Source: CAMAPP01 sp046153685 (lineage in GTDB: Bacteria; Pseudomonadota; Alphaproteobacteria; CADEGL01). From it: a stretch of 64,000 bases of DNA. Position numbers and translations under genes: made by a program. The notes beneath the pieces were generated by a model. It had not been told where the DNA came from. It worked only from the letters and a program-made list of their open reading frames with translations, and ran no database searches. Of this stretch, positions 52,463 through 61,128 are shown one piece after another (positions within the stretch are counted from its first letter, which is position 1; each line of letters opens with the position of its first letter). Location of the stretch: the NCBI GenBank assembly GCA_046153685.1, contig JBJXGH010000129.1, forward strand, positions 43,210-107,209, in the 5' to 3' direction.

Positions 52463-53563
52463 CTAAACGATCTCCCGGTAAAGCACCGCGAAACGCTCGG
52501 CGGCGCGGGCAAGCGGAAACTCGTCCGCAATGCGCCGGCGCGCCGCCCGGCCCAGCGCCTGGCGCTCGGCGCGCGGCAAGGTGGTGATGCGTCCTATGGC
52601 GTGGGCAAGCGCCGCACGGTCGCGCGCGGGCACGACGATGCCCGTATCGCCGAGTATTGCGCGCGCATCGCCTACATCGGTTGCGATGGCGGGAAGGCCC
52701 GTTGCCATCGCTTCGGCCACGGCGTTGGAAAATCCTTCGCCGAAGGCGGAGCTCGAGACGAACAGATCGCCCGCCGCCAGCAAACGCGCGACATCGTGTC
52801 TGGCGCCAAGTCGGCGCAAATTGGGCTTGTCCGGCAGGGCTTCTGTGCCAAGGCCGATCGCGATTCCGGTTACGCCCGGCACCGCGTCGAGGCTTGCAAG
52901 AAAGTTCTCGTGATCCTTCATCGGATCGCGGCGGGCGACATGCATGACCAGGATATCGTCCTCGCCGAATCCGAGCATGCGCCGCATCTCCACCCGCGCG
53001 CCCTCGTCGGGCTGGAACCGCGCCGTGTCGATGCCGTTTGGGATGAACGCGAAACGGCGCGGCCGGTAGCCAAGATCCTCATGCGCTCTTTGTCCGGCGC
53101 GGGAATTGACCACGACCGCATCCGGTCGCGCGGAAAATCGCGCACTCAGGGCGATGGTCCAGCGCAACGCGCGGCCGTAGCGCGAGACATCCATGTCCGA
53201 GCAGCGCACGCCCCAAACCAGGCGCGGCCGGTCGCGGCGTGCGATCAGCGCCAGCGCCGCAAGGGACAGGAGATCGGCGTGGTACATCCAACTTTGCACG
53301 ACATCCGGCTGGTAGTCGCGGATCGCGTGGGCAAGGCGCGGCACCGCGAAGGGATCAGGCACGCCGCGCCTCATGCCAAGACTGCCGACGGCAATGCCCG
53401 CGGCCGACAGCCGTGCCGCGTGTTCGCCGCCCGGCAACAGGCCGATCACGCGCGGCACCATGTCCGCCCTTGGCGCTTGGATCAAAAGTGCGCTCAGCTG
53501 CCCCTCGGCGCCGCCAGAGCCGAGCCCCGTGATGACATGCAGCACACGAAGCGCGTCAGCCAT
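52463..53563 (-). CDS. GT4-family glycosyltransferase
   Basis: Protein of 366 residues. N-terminus VLHVITGLGSGGAEGQLSALL is the glycine-rich acceptor loop. The donor side has FIPNGIDTARFQPD, VARRDPMKDHENFL and SSSAFGEGFSNAVAEAMATGLPAIATDVGD with the EX7E site. It overlaps the preceding GT4 gene by eight bases and is followed by asnB after two bases. Confidence 0.92.
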   Translation of the reverse strand: MADALRVLHVITGLGSGGAEGQLSALLIQAPRADMVPRVIGLLPGGEHAARLSAAGIAVGSLGMRRGVPDPFAVPRLAHAIRDYQPDVVQSWMYHADLLSLAALALIARRDRPRLVWGVRCSDMDVSRYGRALRWTIALSARFSARPDAVVVNSRAGQRAHEDLGYRPRRFAFIPNGIDTARFQPDEGARVEMRRMLGFGEDDILVMHVARRDPMKDHENFLASLDAVPGVTGIAIGLGTEALPDKPNLRRLGARHDVARLLAAGDLFVSSSAFGEGFSNAVAEAMATGLPAIATDVGDARAILGDTGIVVPARDRAALAHAIGRITTLPRAERQALGRAARRRIADEFPLARAAERFAVLYREIV

Positions 53564-54632
53564 CTAACAAGGTCTCGAAACGGCGAACGACCTGGCCGAG
53601 AGAAAATCTCTCCGGTAAGAGACTCGCGCGCGGCATTGCGCACGGCTCCGGCGCGACCGCGCGCATCGCGGCCGCGAACTCCGCGCCCCACGGCACCACG
53701 ATCGCAGCCGGCGATGCGATGCCATTGGCGGCGGGAATCTCCGCGATGCCGCCCGCCTCGGGAACCGCGATCACCCGCGTGCCGCAGGCCAAGGCTTCCA
53801 GTGCCGCATTCGCCATTCCTTCCCAGCGCGACGGCAGAAGAAAAGCGTCAGCCCCCGCAAAATGCACCCAAGGCGCCGATACGAACCCGGCGAGATACAC
53901 GCGTGATGCCAGGTTCAGGCGCGCAATTTGCGTTTCGAGTGCGCCGCGTTCGGGGCCATCACCCAGGATGGTCAAATGGCAATTCTCGGGCATCGTGGCC
54001 ATGACATCGATCAGGCGGTCGAATCCCTTTTGATGCGTCAATCTTCCGGCGGCGACGAAGCGCGCGCCAGGGCCCGGAACGCGCGCAACCGGAGCGGCGC
54101 GCCCGCGCAGCTCTTCCCCGTCGATTGGATTGTCGAGAAGGTGAAGGAGCCTGCGTGGCACGAAGAAGCCGTGTTCCAAGGCATCCGCCACCGCGTGCGC
54201 ATTGCACAACACGCCGTCCGCGCGCGGATAGAGCATCCGGTAGGCAAGGCGCCCCAGCGCCGGCAGGGCGAACGCCGCCACGCTTCGCTCCGGCATATTG
54301 GCTTCGCGGACGAAAATTCGTGGCCGCCCCACGAAGGCCGGACGCAAGGCAAGAATCGCAAGGTTGAGATAGCCGAGCGTGGCGACGACGATATCGGGTT
54401 TTTCCGCGCGCACGGCGCTAAGAAGCGGCCCCACCGCCGACCGCAGGCGCGCGCGCGCGAGATCGCGCACCGCCATGCCACGCGGCACGAGGGCGGCGAG
54501 AGGTCCCCGCCCGTCGAGAACGATCAGGCACGGCGCAAAACGCGCGGCATCAAGGGCGCCCGCGAGGGTCAGCATGACCCGCTCGGCGCCGCCGCCCGCG
54601 AAAGACGGCAATACGAAAACGATGCGGTGCAC
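53556..54632 (-). CDS. GT4-family glycosyltransferase
   Basis: Protein of 358 residues. N-terminus IVFVLPSFAGGGAERVMLTLA is the typical GT4 start; FVREANMPERS, NPIDGEEL, AAGRLTHQKGFDRLIDVM and LPSRWEGMANAALEALACGTRVIAVPEAGG follow, the last with the EX7E pair. It starts 30 bp after the ketoacyl synthase gene. Confidence 0.92.
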   Translation of the reverse strand: MHRIVFVLPSFAGGGAERVMLTLAGALDAARFAPCLIVLDGRGPLAALVPRGMAVRDLARARLRSAVGPLLSAVRAEKPDIVVATLGYLNLAILALRPAFVGRPRIFVREANMPERSVAAFALPALGRLAYRMLYPRADGVLCNAHAVADALEHGFFVPRRLLHLLDNPIDGEELRGRAAPVARVPGPGARFVAAGRLTHQKGFDRLIDVMATMPENCHLTILGDGPERGALETQIARLNLASRVYLAGFVSAPWVHFAGADAFLLPSRWEGMANAALEALACGTRVIAVPEAGGIAEIPAANGIASPAAIVVPWGAEFAAAMRAVAPEPCAMPRASLLPERFSLGQVVRRFETLLDG

Positions 54633-54662
54633 GATGATGTGGCGGCGCGCGGCGCCAGCCCG

Positions 54663-55619
54663 CTAGGTCCTAGGACCCGAAGCGGGCAGGCGCTCGAGCA
54701 CGCACGTGGCTGTCGAAAGCCCGACGCCGAAGCCGCAGGCCAGGACGCGCCGAACGCGCGGATCGTGCACCATCGGTTCGAGCAGAAGCGGAATGGTCGA
54801 CGACACGGTATTGCCCTGGTCGCGTAAATTGTTTGGTACCTTCTCGGGCGGCAAATCCAGGCGCTTGATCAGCGCGTCGACGATGTATTTGCTGCCCTGG
54901 TGAAAAAGAAAGGCGTCGATGTCGCCGGCCGACAGATTTGCCGCGGCCATCAAGCTCCGCACCGATTCCGGCACGGCCGTCGCCGAATACTCGAACACCC
55001 TTCGGCCGTTCATGCGCAGCTTGCCATCGACGATGCACAAGGCGTTCGACAACGCGCCATTGGTGTCGGCCTCGAAGCGCACGGGCACGAGGATGGGGTG
55101 CGCGGCGTCGGCGTGTTCTAGAAGGCTGGCCGTCGCGCCGTCGCCGAACAGCAGCGCCGTGTTCTTGTCATCGGGATCGACGATCTTGGAATAGGGATCG
55201 GCCGTGAACAACAGGCCGCGCCGAAAGCCGTGCGCTTCCATGAAAGCCTTGACGATCGACAGGCTATAAACGAAGCCGGAGCAGCCAAGACCGATATCGA
55301 AGCTGGCGCAACGCCGGCCAAGTCCAAGCCTGCCGTGTAGCACCGCCGAGACGTGCGGCAGGCCGTGTCCGTCCGGGTTCTGTGTGCACACCGCGATGCA
55401 ATCCACGCTCGCCGGATCGAAGTCGTGCTTGGCGCGCAATTTGGCATAGGCCGCCAGGCACAGCTCGGTCGTGCCCTCGCCCGGCGCACGGCGCGAAACT
55501 TCGTGAACACCGATTTTGTCGTCGATGAACGCGAGATTGATCCCGAACTTATCCAGCTTGTCGAGATTCGACTCTCGGTCCGCCGGGATATAGCTGGCGA
55601 TTTCTGCGATTCCGATCAT
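54663..55619 (-). CDS. Stand-alone 3-oxoacyl-ACP synthase III-like protein
   Basis: Protein of 318 residues of the KAS III (FabH) family. The full triad is present: Cys113 in DIGLGCSGFVYSL, His240 in FLFHQGSKYIVDAL and Asn270 in LRDQGNTVSSTIPLLLE. FabH condenses an acyl-CoA with malonyl-ACP; paralogues in surface-glycan clusters often supply a special acyl group for an amino sugar. No ACP, ketoreductase or acyltransferase of fatty-acid type is beside it. Spacing of 69 bp upstream and 30 bp downstream suggests the same transcript as the transferases. Confidence 0.9.
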   Translation of the reverse strand: MIGIAEIASYIPADRESNLDKLDKFGINLAFIDDKIGVHEVSRRAPGEGTTELCLAAYAKLRAKHDFDPASVDCIAVCTQNPDGHGLPHVSAVLHGRLGLGRRCASFDIGLGCSGFVYSLSIVKAFMEAHGFRRGLLFTADPYSKIVDPDDKNTALLFGDGATASLLEHADAAHPILVPVRFEADTNGALSNALCIVDGKLRMNGRRVFEYSATAVPESVRSLMAAANLSAGDIDAFLFHQGSKYIVDALIKRLDLPPEKVPNNLRDQGNTVSSTIPLLLEPMVHDPRVRRVLACGFGVGLSTATCVLERLPASGPRT

Positions 55620-55688
55620 GTTCGGGGAGCTTGTTCCGTTCGCGCTGCGGCCCGACTTACATAGGTGCTTAGAGGGGGCAGAGCAAGC

Positions 55689-57053
55689 TCACGTAGGTAG
55701 GCTGCGCAGTCGGTTCGCGCCGAGCGCGGTCAGGACGATCAGGACGGGCTCCAGTGGCAGGCGATATTTGGGCGAATAGATGGGCCCCGTCACGAGCAAT
55801 ACATAAAAGATAAGGCCGAAGACCGCGGCGCCCACCCAAGGCCGATGGCGAATCAAGCGCGAAAATCCAACGATTTGCAGCACAAGGGTCAGCGCGCTCA
55901 AGGCGACGCCAGAAAGGATCAAAGGGCGTAACGCGGGCGGAGTGCTGGCAAAATATCCGCCGAGGCGGTGGATCAAATCGGCTTGCGAGTCGTTGTAAAG
56001 ACTGCCTTCGCGCGCGCGCCGCACGCGCGGATCGAGCGCGACGCCAGGCGCCGCCAGATTGATTGCGGCGCCTTTTGCCCAGGCCAAGGCCAAGGCCGAG
56101 GCGGGCATGGCGGCCAAATCGGCCATGGCCTTGCCGCTTAGACGGCGCGAAAGCTCGAACGGCGCCATGCGCTCTGGTTCGAGCCCCTCGGCGCGCAGTT
56201 CCTCGACATAACGATCGCGGTAGAGCTTGGCGCCCGCTGCATGGGATGTGCCGTCCACCGATTGACGCACCAGCGGCAAGACCCAGGCCGCTAGGTGCAC
56301 GCCCTCTTGGGTGGTCAAGGCCACGACACCGTGATCGCGCCAATTGGCATATACCCAGGGCGAAACCGTCAGCGCCGCGCCGATGACGGCAAGAACGGCG
56401 GCGGCCAGGCCGCTTCGCAGCCCGCGACGTGCGACGAGCGCCGCGATCGGCGCCGCGGCCGCCATGGCGAGCGGCAGGAATTGCACGATCGTACGCGCCA
56501 TGATCGCCGCGCCGCACAACAATCCGGCCACGAAGGCGCGTACCGGTCGCGCGTCTTCGAGATAGCGCGCGCTGCCGAGAAGGGCGAGGCAGAAGACGAA
56601 CACGAACAATGTATCCGACAACAAGGCTGCCGAATGGACCACGAGATTGGGCCAAATAGCGGCCAGCGCGCCCGAAAGAATGCCGATGCGCGGACCGAGA
56701 AAGGCGCCCAGACGCATGATCAGGACGCAGCTCCCTGAATCGATCGCGCATTGTGCGAGAACGACCGCGATCGGGGAATCGCCGAACAGCGCGCGCATTC
56801 CCGCCACGAACAGGATATACAGCGGCACGCGCTCGCGCCCGGATGCGCCTGCGCCCTCGGGCGGCGGATCGAAGCTGAAGTGGTCGAGCACGAATTGTGC
56901 CGCCGACCAATACAGCACGGCGTCCTCGCGAAAGAAATTCGCCGCGTCGACCGCAAGGCCGATGGCATAAACGAAACGTACCGCAAGGGCGCTTAGAAAT
57001 ACGGCCAGGACCGCGCGCGGCGGCAAACCGCCCAAGAACCGAATAAAGCCCAT
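55689..57053 (-). CDS. GT39/ArnT-like membrane glycosyltransferase
   Basis: Protein of 454 residues with about 11 helices. The first luminal loop has FFREDAVLYWSAAQFVLDHF, where the acidic residue corresponds to the catalytic Asp/Glu of GT-C enzymes, and helices such as GFAAIWPNLVVHSAALLSDTLF follow. It would use a polyprenyl-phosphate sugar on the periplasmic side. ATG 57053 overlaps the stop of the upstream GT4 by one base (TGATG). A longer ORF of 471 codons in another frame over the same DNA is a shadow. Confidence 0.82.
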   Translation of the reverse strand: MGFIRFLGGLPPRAVLAVFLSALAVRFVYAIGLAVDAANFFREDAVLYWSAAQFVLDHFSFDPPPEGAGASGRERVPLYILFVAGMRALFGDSPIAVVLAQCAIDSGSCVLIMRLGAFLGPRIGILSGALAAIWPNLVVHSAALLSDTLFVFVFCLALLGSARYLEDARPVRAFVAGLLCGAAIMARTIVQFLPLAMAAAAPIAALVARRGLRSGLAAAVLAVIGAALTVSPWVYANWRDHGVVALTTQEGVHLAAWVLPLVRQSVDGTSHAAGAKLYRDRYVEELRAEGLEPERMAPFELSRRLSGKAMADLAAMPASALALAWAKGAAINLAAPGVALDPRVRRAREGSLYNDSQADLIHRLGGYFASTPPALRPLILSGVALSALTLVLQIVGFSRLIRHRPWVGAAVFGLIFYVLLVTGPIYSPKYRLPLEPVLIVLTALGANRLRSLPT

Positions 57054-58285
57054 CACGGCCGGGCCGCCTCGCGCCAAAGATCAAGCAAGTCCCGCGCGCG
57101 CGCGGGACCGTCGCACAAGCTCGCTACTCGCGCTTTACCCATCTCGCCCATGCGCCGGAGGGATTCGCGATCATCGGCAAGGCGCATGATCTCGCGGGCC
57201 ATGGCGGCCGCGTCGAACCTTTCTTGCAAATAACCCGTGACGCCAGTTTCGACAAAGGTCGAATCGGTGCCGCATGACAGCACGGCGCGGCCCGCCGCCA
57301 AGGCCTCGATCACATCCCGGCCCCAGGGATTGGCTTCGCGCGTGGGCTTGATCAACGCGGCGCATAGGGCCAAGACGCGATCGGGATCCTCGATGTGACC
57401 GAGGAAGCGAAAATAGCCGCCTAGCCCACGGGCCTCGGCCGCATCCGCCAACGTGCCGCCGCGTCGCCCGATTTTGCCCAAGAGCCCCGGCAGCGAGCGC
57501 GTCAACGCCATGCGGCCGGCGACGACGAACAGGACATCGCTCCGGCCCTGGGCGCGTAATTCCTCGGCGATATCGAGCAGCCGGTCGAGGCCGCGCGCGT
57601 AGGAATAATTGCTAAGACACGCGATACGCAGCCGCGCGTCGTTTATCCAATCGTCCGAATTCCCGGCGGTCAATTTTTCGGTGTCTGATTTTCCGGTTTG
57701 CCCGGTCGCGCCGGCATTGGGCACGGTGGCGATATTGTGAATGATGCGGGCCAGGCGCGGCTTGGCGCCATGGCTGCGGAATGTCGCCTCCTCGTTGCGC
57801 GTGATGAAGGCCACGGCATCGGTTGCGCGCGCCAGGGTTCGCGCCTGCCAACGGGCGAAGGGGCTGGGCAGGGTGTTGGTCCGCACATGGGCGATGAAGG
57901 GGGCGCGTGTCCGAGGACGGAGCCAGCGCGCGAGAAGGAACAACGCCTCGTGATTGAAATGCACGCGGTCGAAGCGAGCATTTGTCTCGGACGCAAGCTC
58001 CCGGCGAAATGCGCGAGATGCCGCAAAACTCCGAACGTAGTGGGCAAGCGCGGCGAGATTGCGCGAGAATTGGGGCAAGGCGCTGTAATGCGCCATGGCC
58101 GGCACGACACGGCAGGCAACGCCGAGGGCTCGGTAACGCGGCACGACCGGCCCGTCGCGCCGGCACCAAATCTCGACCGATACGGCCGAGCGGTCCATGT
58201 GCCGGATCGATTCGAACAGGCTGCGCGAGGAGCCGCCGAATCCACCCTCGATATCGAGGCACAGCACGCGCAATAGCGCGCTCAT
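57053..58285 (-). CDS. GT4-family glycosyltransferase
   Basis: Protein of 410 residues. N-terminus LLRVLCLDIEGGFGGSSRSLFESI; the donor domain shows LSNYSYARGLDRLLDIAEEL, LGHIEDPDRVLALCAALIKPTREANPWGRDVIEALAAGRAVLS with the EX7E-like pair slightly altered (D-V-I-E-A). The stretch at about 190-205 (GATGQTGKSDTEKLTAGN) is polar and unlike the rest, perhaps a loop insertion. Overlaps: 4 bp with the GNAT-WbqC gene, 1 bp with the GT39-like gene. Confidence 0.88.
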   Translation of the reverse strand: MSALLRVLCLDIEGGFGGSSRSLFESIRHMDRSAVSVEIWCRRDGPVVPRYRALGVACRVVPAMAHYSALPQFSRNLAALAHYVRSFAASRAFRRELASETNARFDRVHFNHEALFLLARWLRPRTRAPFIAHVRTNTLPSPFARWQARTLARATDAVAFITRNEEATFRSHGAKPRLARIIHNIATVPNAGATGQTGKSDTEKLTAGNSDDWINDARLRIACLSNYSYARGLDRLLDIAEELRAQGRSDVLFVVAGRMALTRSLPGLLGKIGRRGGTLADAAEARGLGGYFRFLGHIEDPDRVLALCAALIKPTREANPWGRDVIEALAAGRAVLSCGTDSTFVETGVTGYLQERFDAAAMAREIMRLADDRESLRRMGEMGKARVASLCDGPARARDLLDLWREAARP

Positions 58286-59415
58286 GCGCCAACACGCAGC
58301 AATTCGGCCGCGCCCGCCCAGCCGAGACGGAAAGCAGCGTCGATCACCGATAGGCCGCCAAGAAAATCGTGCCCGCCCTGATCGTAACGCGGTATCGGAT
58401 CGTCGGCATGGCGCAACTCCAGCCCCGCTTCGGCAAAGCGCTCGGCGTCCTGATATTTGTCGCCGCCCTTGCCCGACAGATAGACACCGCCCGGTGCCAG
58501 GTGTTGGACAATGCGCACAAGGCGCCTGTCGCCGTCCGCGTCGCCGGTTGGAATTTCGGACGAGGCGACGAACCGGGTCGTCAATCCAAGCGCCGCGGCG
58601 ATCGCTTCGACGAGGTTTCGATTGATCGCCGCCAAATCCGAGTCGGGTACGCGTTCATATGCCTTGGCCAGCCAGCCGCGTACCTCGCGGTACGCCGGCG
58701 CCTTTGCGTAGTAGGTCGCGAGCGTGTCGAGATGAGCGGCGCGCCAATCCGGCCCGCTGGGACGTATCTGATCGATGCGCATGCCGAGGCGCACCGTTAT
58801 CGGCACGCTCAGCCAGCGCGCGACGCCACCGGCATCGATCTGCACCCGGTTGGTGTATCCGCCCTTGGTGAATTGGACATTGTCTAGAAATACAAAGACG
58901 TCGGCCTCGGCCAGCTTCCGGAAATAGCCGAGCCAAGGCAGGTAATTTGGCTGGTGGATCGCGACGACTGCGCGTGTTGGCGCTGCGCGGAGCGCGCGCT
59001 CCAGCACCGTGTATTCGCCCTCCCAGTGGGTGGAGTGAAATCCGTGTGCGCGGTAAAAGGCGATGGCCCGCTCATTACCCGATGCCACCTTGAGGGTCAG
59101 TCGCGTCGCACCCGAAGCGCGGGCACGCTCCAGCATTTCCACGAGCATGCGACGCCCCAATCCCCTGGCGCGATGCGCACGCGCGACCATGAAGTGATGT
59201 AGATGGACGCGCCCCGCATCGGGCTGCGACAGAATCGCATAGGCGATGGGCGTAGCGCTCTCCCACGCGGCGAAGGACAGGCGCCATTTTCCCGCCCGCT
59301 CGACCAGGAAATGTTCCTTGGTCCAATACTCGCCGGGGATGTCGGCCGCTATGGCGACAAACGAATCGACCCGGCTTTCGATGCTGGCCGCGTCGAGCGT
59401 CCGCAGATCAGCCAT
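58282..59415 (-). CDS. Fused GNAT acetyltransferase-WbqC-like protein
   Basis: Protein of 377 residues. Residues 1-140 are a GNAT domain: the acetyl-CoA loop is AHRARGLGRRML (80-91), then ERAIAFYRAHGF. Residues 150-377 are a WbqC-like domain: IHQPNYLPWLGYFRKL (153-168), FLDNVQFTKGGYTNR, FLGGLSVIDAAFRLGW near the end. WbqC-family proteins occur in O-antigen clusters and are thought to form or move acyl or amide links on amino sugars; their chemistry is not settled. The fusion suggests successive N-acetyl- and WbqC-type modification of one sugar (inference). It overlaps the aminotransferase by 8 bp and the GT4 by 4 bp. Confidence 0.88.
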   Translation of the reverse strand: MADLRTLDAASIESRVDSFVAIAADIPGEYWTKEHFLVERAGKWRLSFAAWESATPIAYAILSQPDAGRVHLHHFMVARAHRARGLGRRMLVEMLERARASGATRLTLKVASGNERAIAFYRAHGFHSTHWEGEYTVLERALRAAPTRAVVAIHQPNYLPWLGYFRKLAEADVFVFLDNVQFTKGGYTNRVQIDAGGVARWLSVPITVRLGMRIDQIRPSGPDWRAAHLDTLATYYAKAPAYREVRGWLAKAYERVPDSDLAAINRNLVEAIAAALGLTTRFVASSEIPTGDADGDRRLVRIVQHLAPGGVYLSGKGGDKYQDAERFAEAGLELRHADDPIPRYDQGGHDFLGGLSVIDAAFRLGWAGAAELLRVGA

Positions 59416-60559
59416 CCGCCAAGGCGGCTTTTACGGCGCTGGCTACGCGCCTCGCGGTCGCGTCATCCATATCGGCATGGAAGGGTAGGCTCAACACGCG
59501 ACCTGTGAGTGCTTCGGATATGGGAAGCGAGCCCGGCCCCTCGCCGTAAATCTCGTAGGCGGGTTGCAGATGCATGGGCTTGGGGTAGTAGATCGCGGTC
59601 GGAATGCCCTGGGCCTTGAGCGCCGCGGCCACGTGGTCGCGCCGCTTGGTTTGAATCGTGTATTGCGCCCAGGCGCTCGCCGCATCGGCCGGACGGGGCG
59701 GGATTTCGACCGCGCCCGCGAGCAGTTGATCATAGCGATCGGCCAAGCGCTCGCGCGCGGCGATTTCGCCGTCGAGCGCGGGCAGTTTTGCGAGCAGGAT
59801 CGCGGCTTGCAAGGTATCCAGCCGGCTGTTGAAGCCCAAGCGCACGATGTCGTACTTGGCGCCGCCCGTGCCGTGCGCGCGCATCGAACGATAGAGGGCC
59901 GCGCGCGCAGGGTCGTCGGTCAGCAAGGCGCCGCCATCGCCGTAGCAGCCGAGCGGCTTTGCCGGAAAGAAGCTCGTCGTCGTGACGGGCGCGAGCGCGC
60001 CCGCGCGCTTATTGCCGCTGCGCGCGCCGAAGCTCTGCGCGGCATCTGCCAGCACGAACAATGCGTGCTTGCCGGCCAGCGCCTCCAGCGCGGCGTAATC
60101 CGCCGGCAAGCCGAATAGATCGACCGCGATGATCGCGCGTGGCCGCAGCCTGCCCGCGGCGCGCACCGCCGCGATACGGTGCGCGAGATCCACCGGGTCG
60201 AGATTGCATGTCTTGGGATCCACATCGCAAAACACCGGCGCCGCGCCGAGGATCAACACCGCTTCCGCCGTTGCGGTAAACGTGAAGGACGGCACAAAGA
60301 CGGCATCTCCCGGCCCTACGCCCTCGGCCATGAGCGCGATGGTCAGCGCGTCCGTGCCGTTCGCCACGCCAATGCAATGCGTAACGCCCGCCCGTTCGGC
60401 AAGCTTGCTCTCCAATTCCCTGACCTCCGGACCCAGGATGAACTGTCCGTGGGCCAGAACGCGCGCAATGGCGGTGTCGATTTCGGGTTTGAGGCGCGCG
60501 TACTGCGCCTTCAAATCCATGAACGGGATAGGGTCGATGACCGGATCGGGGTCACTCAT
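59408..60559 (-). CDS. wbpE: UDP-sugar 3-aminotransferase, WbpE-like (DegT/DnrJ/EryC1 family)
   Basis: PLP enzyme of 383 residues, close to WbpE of the P. aeruginosa O5 pathway, which transaminates the 3-keto form of UDP-GlcNAcA. The lysine that binds PLP is Lys201 in SFFPAKPLGCYGDGGA; other family blocks are HGQFILGPEVRELE, VANGTDALTIAL, DAAQSFGA and GFNSRLDTLQAAILL. ATG 60559 overlaps the WbpD-like stop by four bases. It works with the neighbouring acetyltransferase and Gfo/Idh oxidoreductase. Confidence 0.92.
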   Translation of the reverse strand: MSDPDPVIDPIPFMDLKAQYARLKPEIDTAIARVLAHGQFILGPEVRELESKLAERAGVTHCIGVANGTDALTIALMAEGVGPGDAVFVPSFTFTATAEAVLILGAAPVFCDVDPKTCNLDPVDLAHRIAAVRAAGRLRPRAIIAVDLFGLPADYAALEALAGKHALFVLADAAQSFGARSGNKRAGALAPVTTTSFFPAKPLGCYGDGGALLTDDPARAALYRSMRAHGTGGAKYDIVRLGFNSRLDTLQAAILLAKLPALDGEIAARERLADRYDQLLAGAVEIPPRPADAASAWAQYTIQTKRRDHVAAALKAQGIPTAIYYPKPMHLQPAYEIYGEGPGSLPISEALTGRVLSLPFHADMDDATARRVASAVKAALADG

Positions 60560-61128
60560 GCCTTCTCCTCGACGGCGACGAGGCCGTCCGATTCGCGACG
60601 ATAGTGTTCGCCCGTCCGCGGGCAAACGAGATCGGTGCCAAGAACCTCGCCCGTACGGCTTACCCAGCCGCGCGGGCGCGCGGGATTGCCGTGAACGAGT
60701 TCGTGATCACGGACATCGCGGGTGACCACCGCGCCCGCGCCCACCATGGCATAGCGCCCCACGGTCACGCCGCAGATGATGGTGGCGTTGGCGCCGATGG
60801 AAGCGCCCTGGCGGACGCGAGTGGGCACGAATTCCGACTTCCGCTCGACGAAGGCGCGCGGCGTCGGAACATTGGTGAACACGCAGGAGGGGCCGCAGAA
60901 TACATCGTCCTCGATCACGACGCCTTCGTAGATCGAGACATTGTTCTGAATCTTGACCCCTTGGCCGATCGCGACGTTCGGGCCGATCATCACGTTCTGG
61001 CCGATGACGCAACGCTCGCCAAGCCGCACGCCGCGTAGGATATGGGCGAAATGCCAGATTTTCGTGCCGGCGCCGATGTGGACACCGTCGTCCACGACCG
61101 CGCTCGGGTGAATGTAATGATCGCTCAT
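60556..61128 (-). CDS. wbpD: UDP-2-acetamido-3-amino-uronate N-acetyltransferase, WbpD-like
   Basis: Protein of 190 residues made of left-handed beta-helix hexapeptide repeats. The series HPSAVVDDGVHIGAGTKIWHF, VKIQNNVSIYEGV and DVFCGPSCVFTNV is typical of WbpD/WlbB. It acetylates the 3-amino group to give UDP-GlcNAc(3NAc)A. The C-terminal tail (CPRTGEHYRRESDGLVAVEE) is longer than in WbpD and contains a single cysteine. ATGA overlaps join it to both neighbours. Confidence 0.92.
   Translation of the reverse strand: MSDHYIHPSAVVDDGVHIGAGTKIWHFAHILRGVRLGERCVIGQNVMIGPNVAIGQGVKIQNNVSIYEGVVIEDDVFCGPSCVFTNVPTPRAFVERKSEFVPTRVRQGASIGANATIICGVTVGRYAMVGAGAVVTRDVRDHELVHGNPARPRGWVSRTGEVLGTDLVCPRTGEHYRRESDGLVAVEEKA

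Noticed and set aside
52310..54004. 564-codon plus-strand ORF across two GT4 genes
   Set aside because: It crosses two well-supported minus-strand genes; its composition is Arg/Ala-rich with no domain.
55669..57084. 471-codon minus-strand ORF overlapping the GT39-like gene in another frame
   Set aside because: Arg/Gly-rich low-complexity translation; the other frame has regular membrane helices and an overlapping start/stop with its neighbour.
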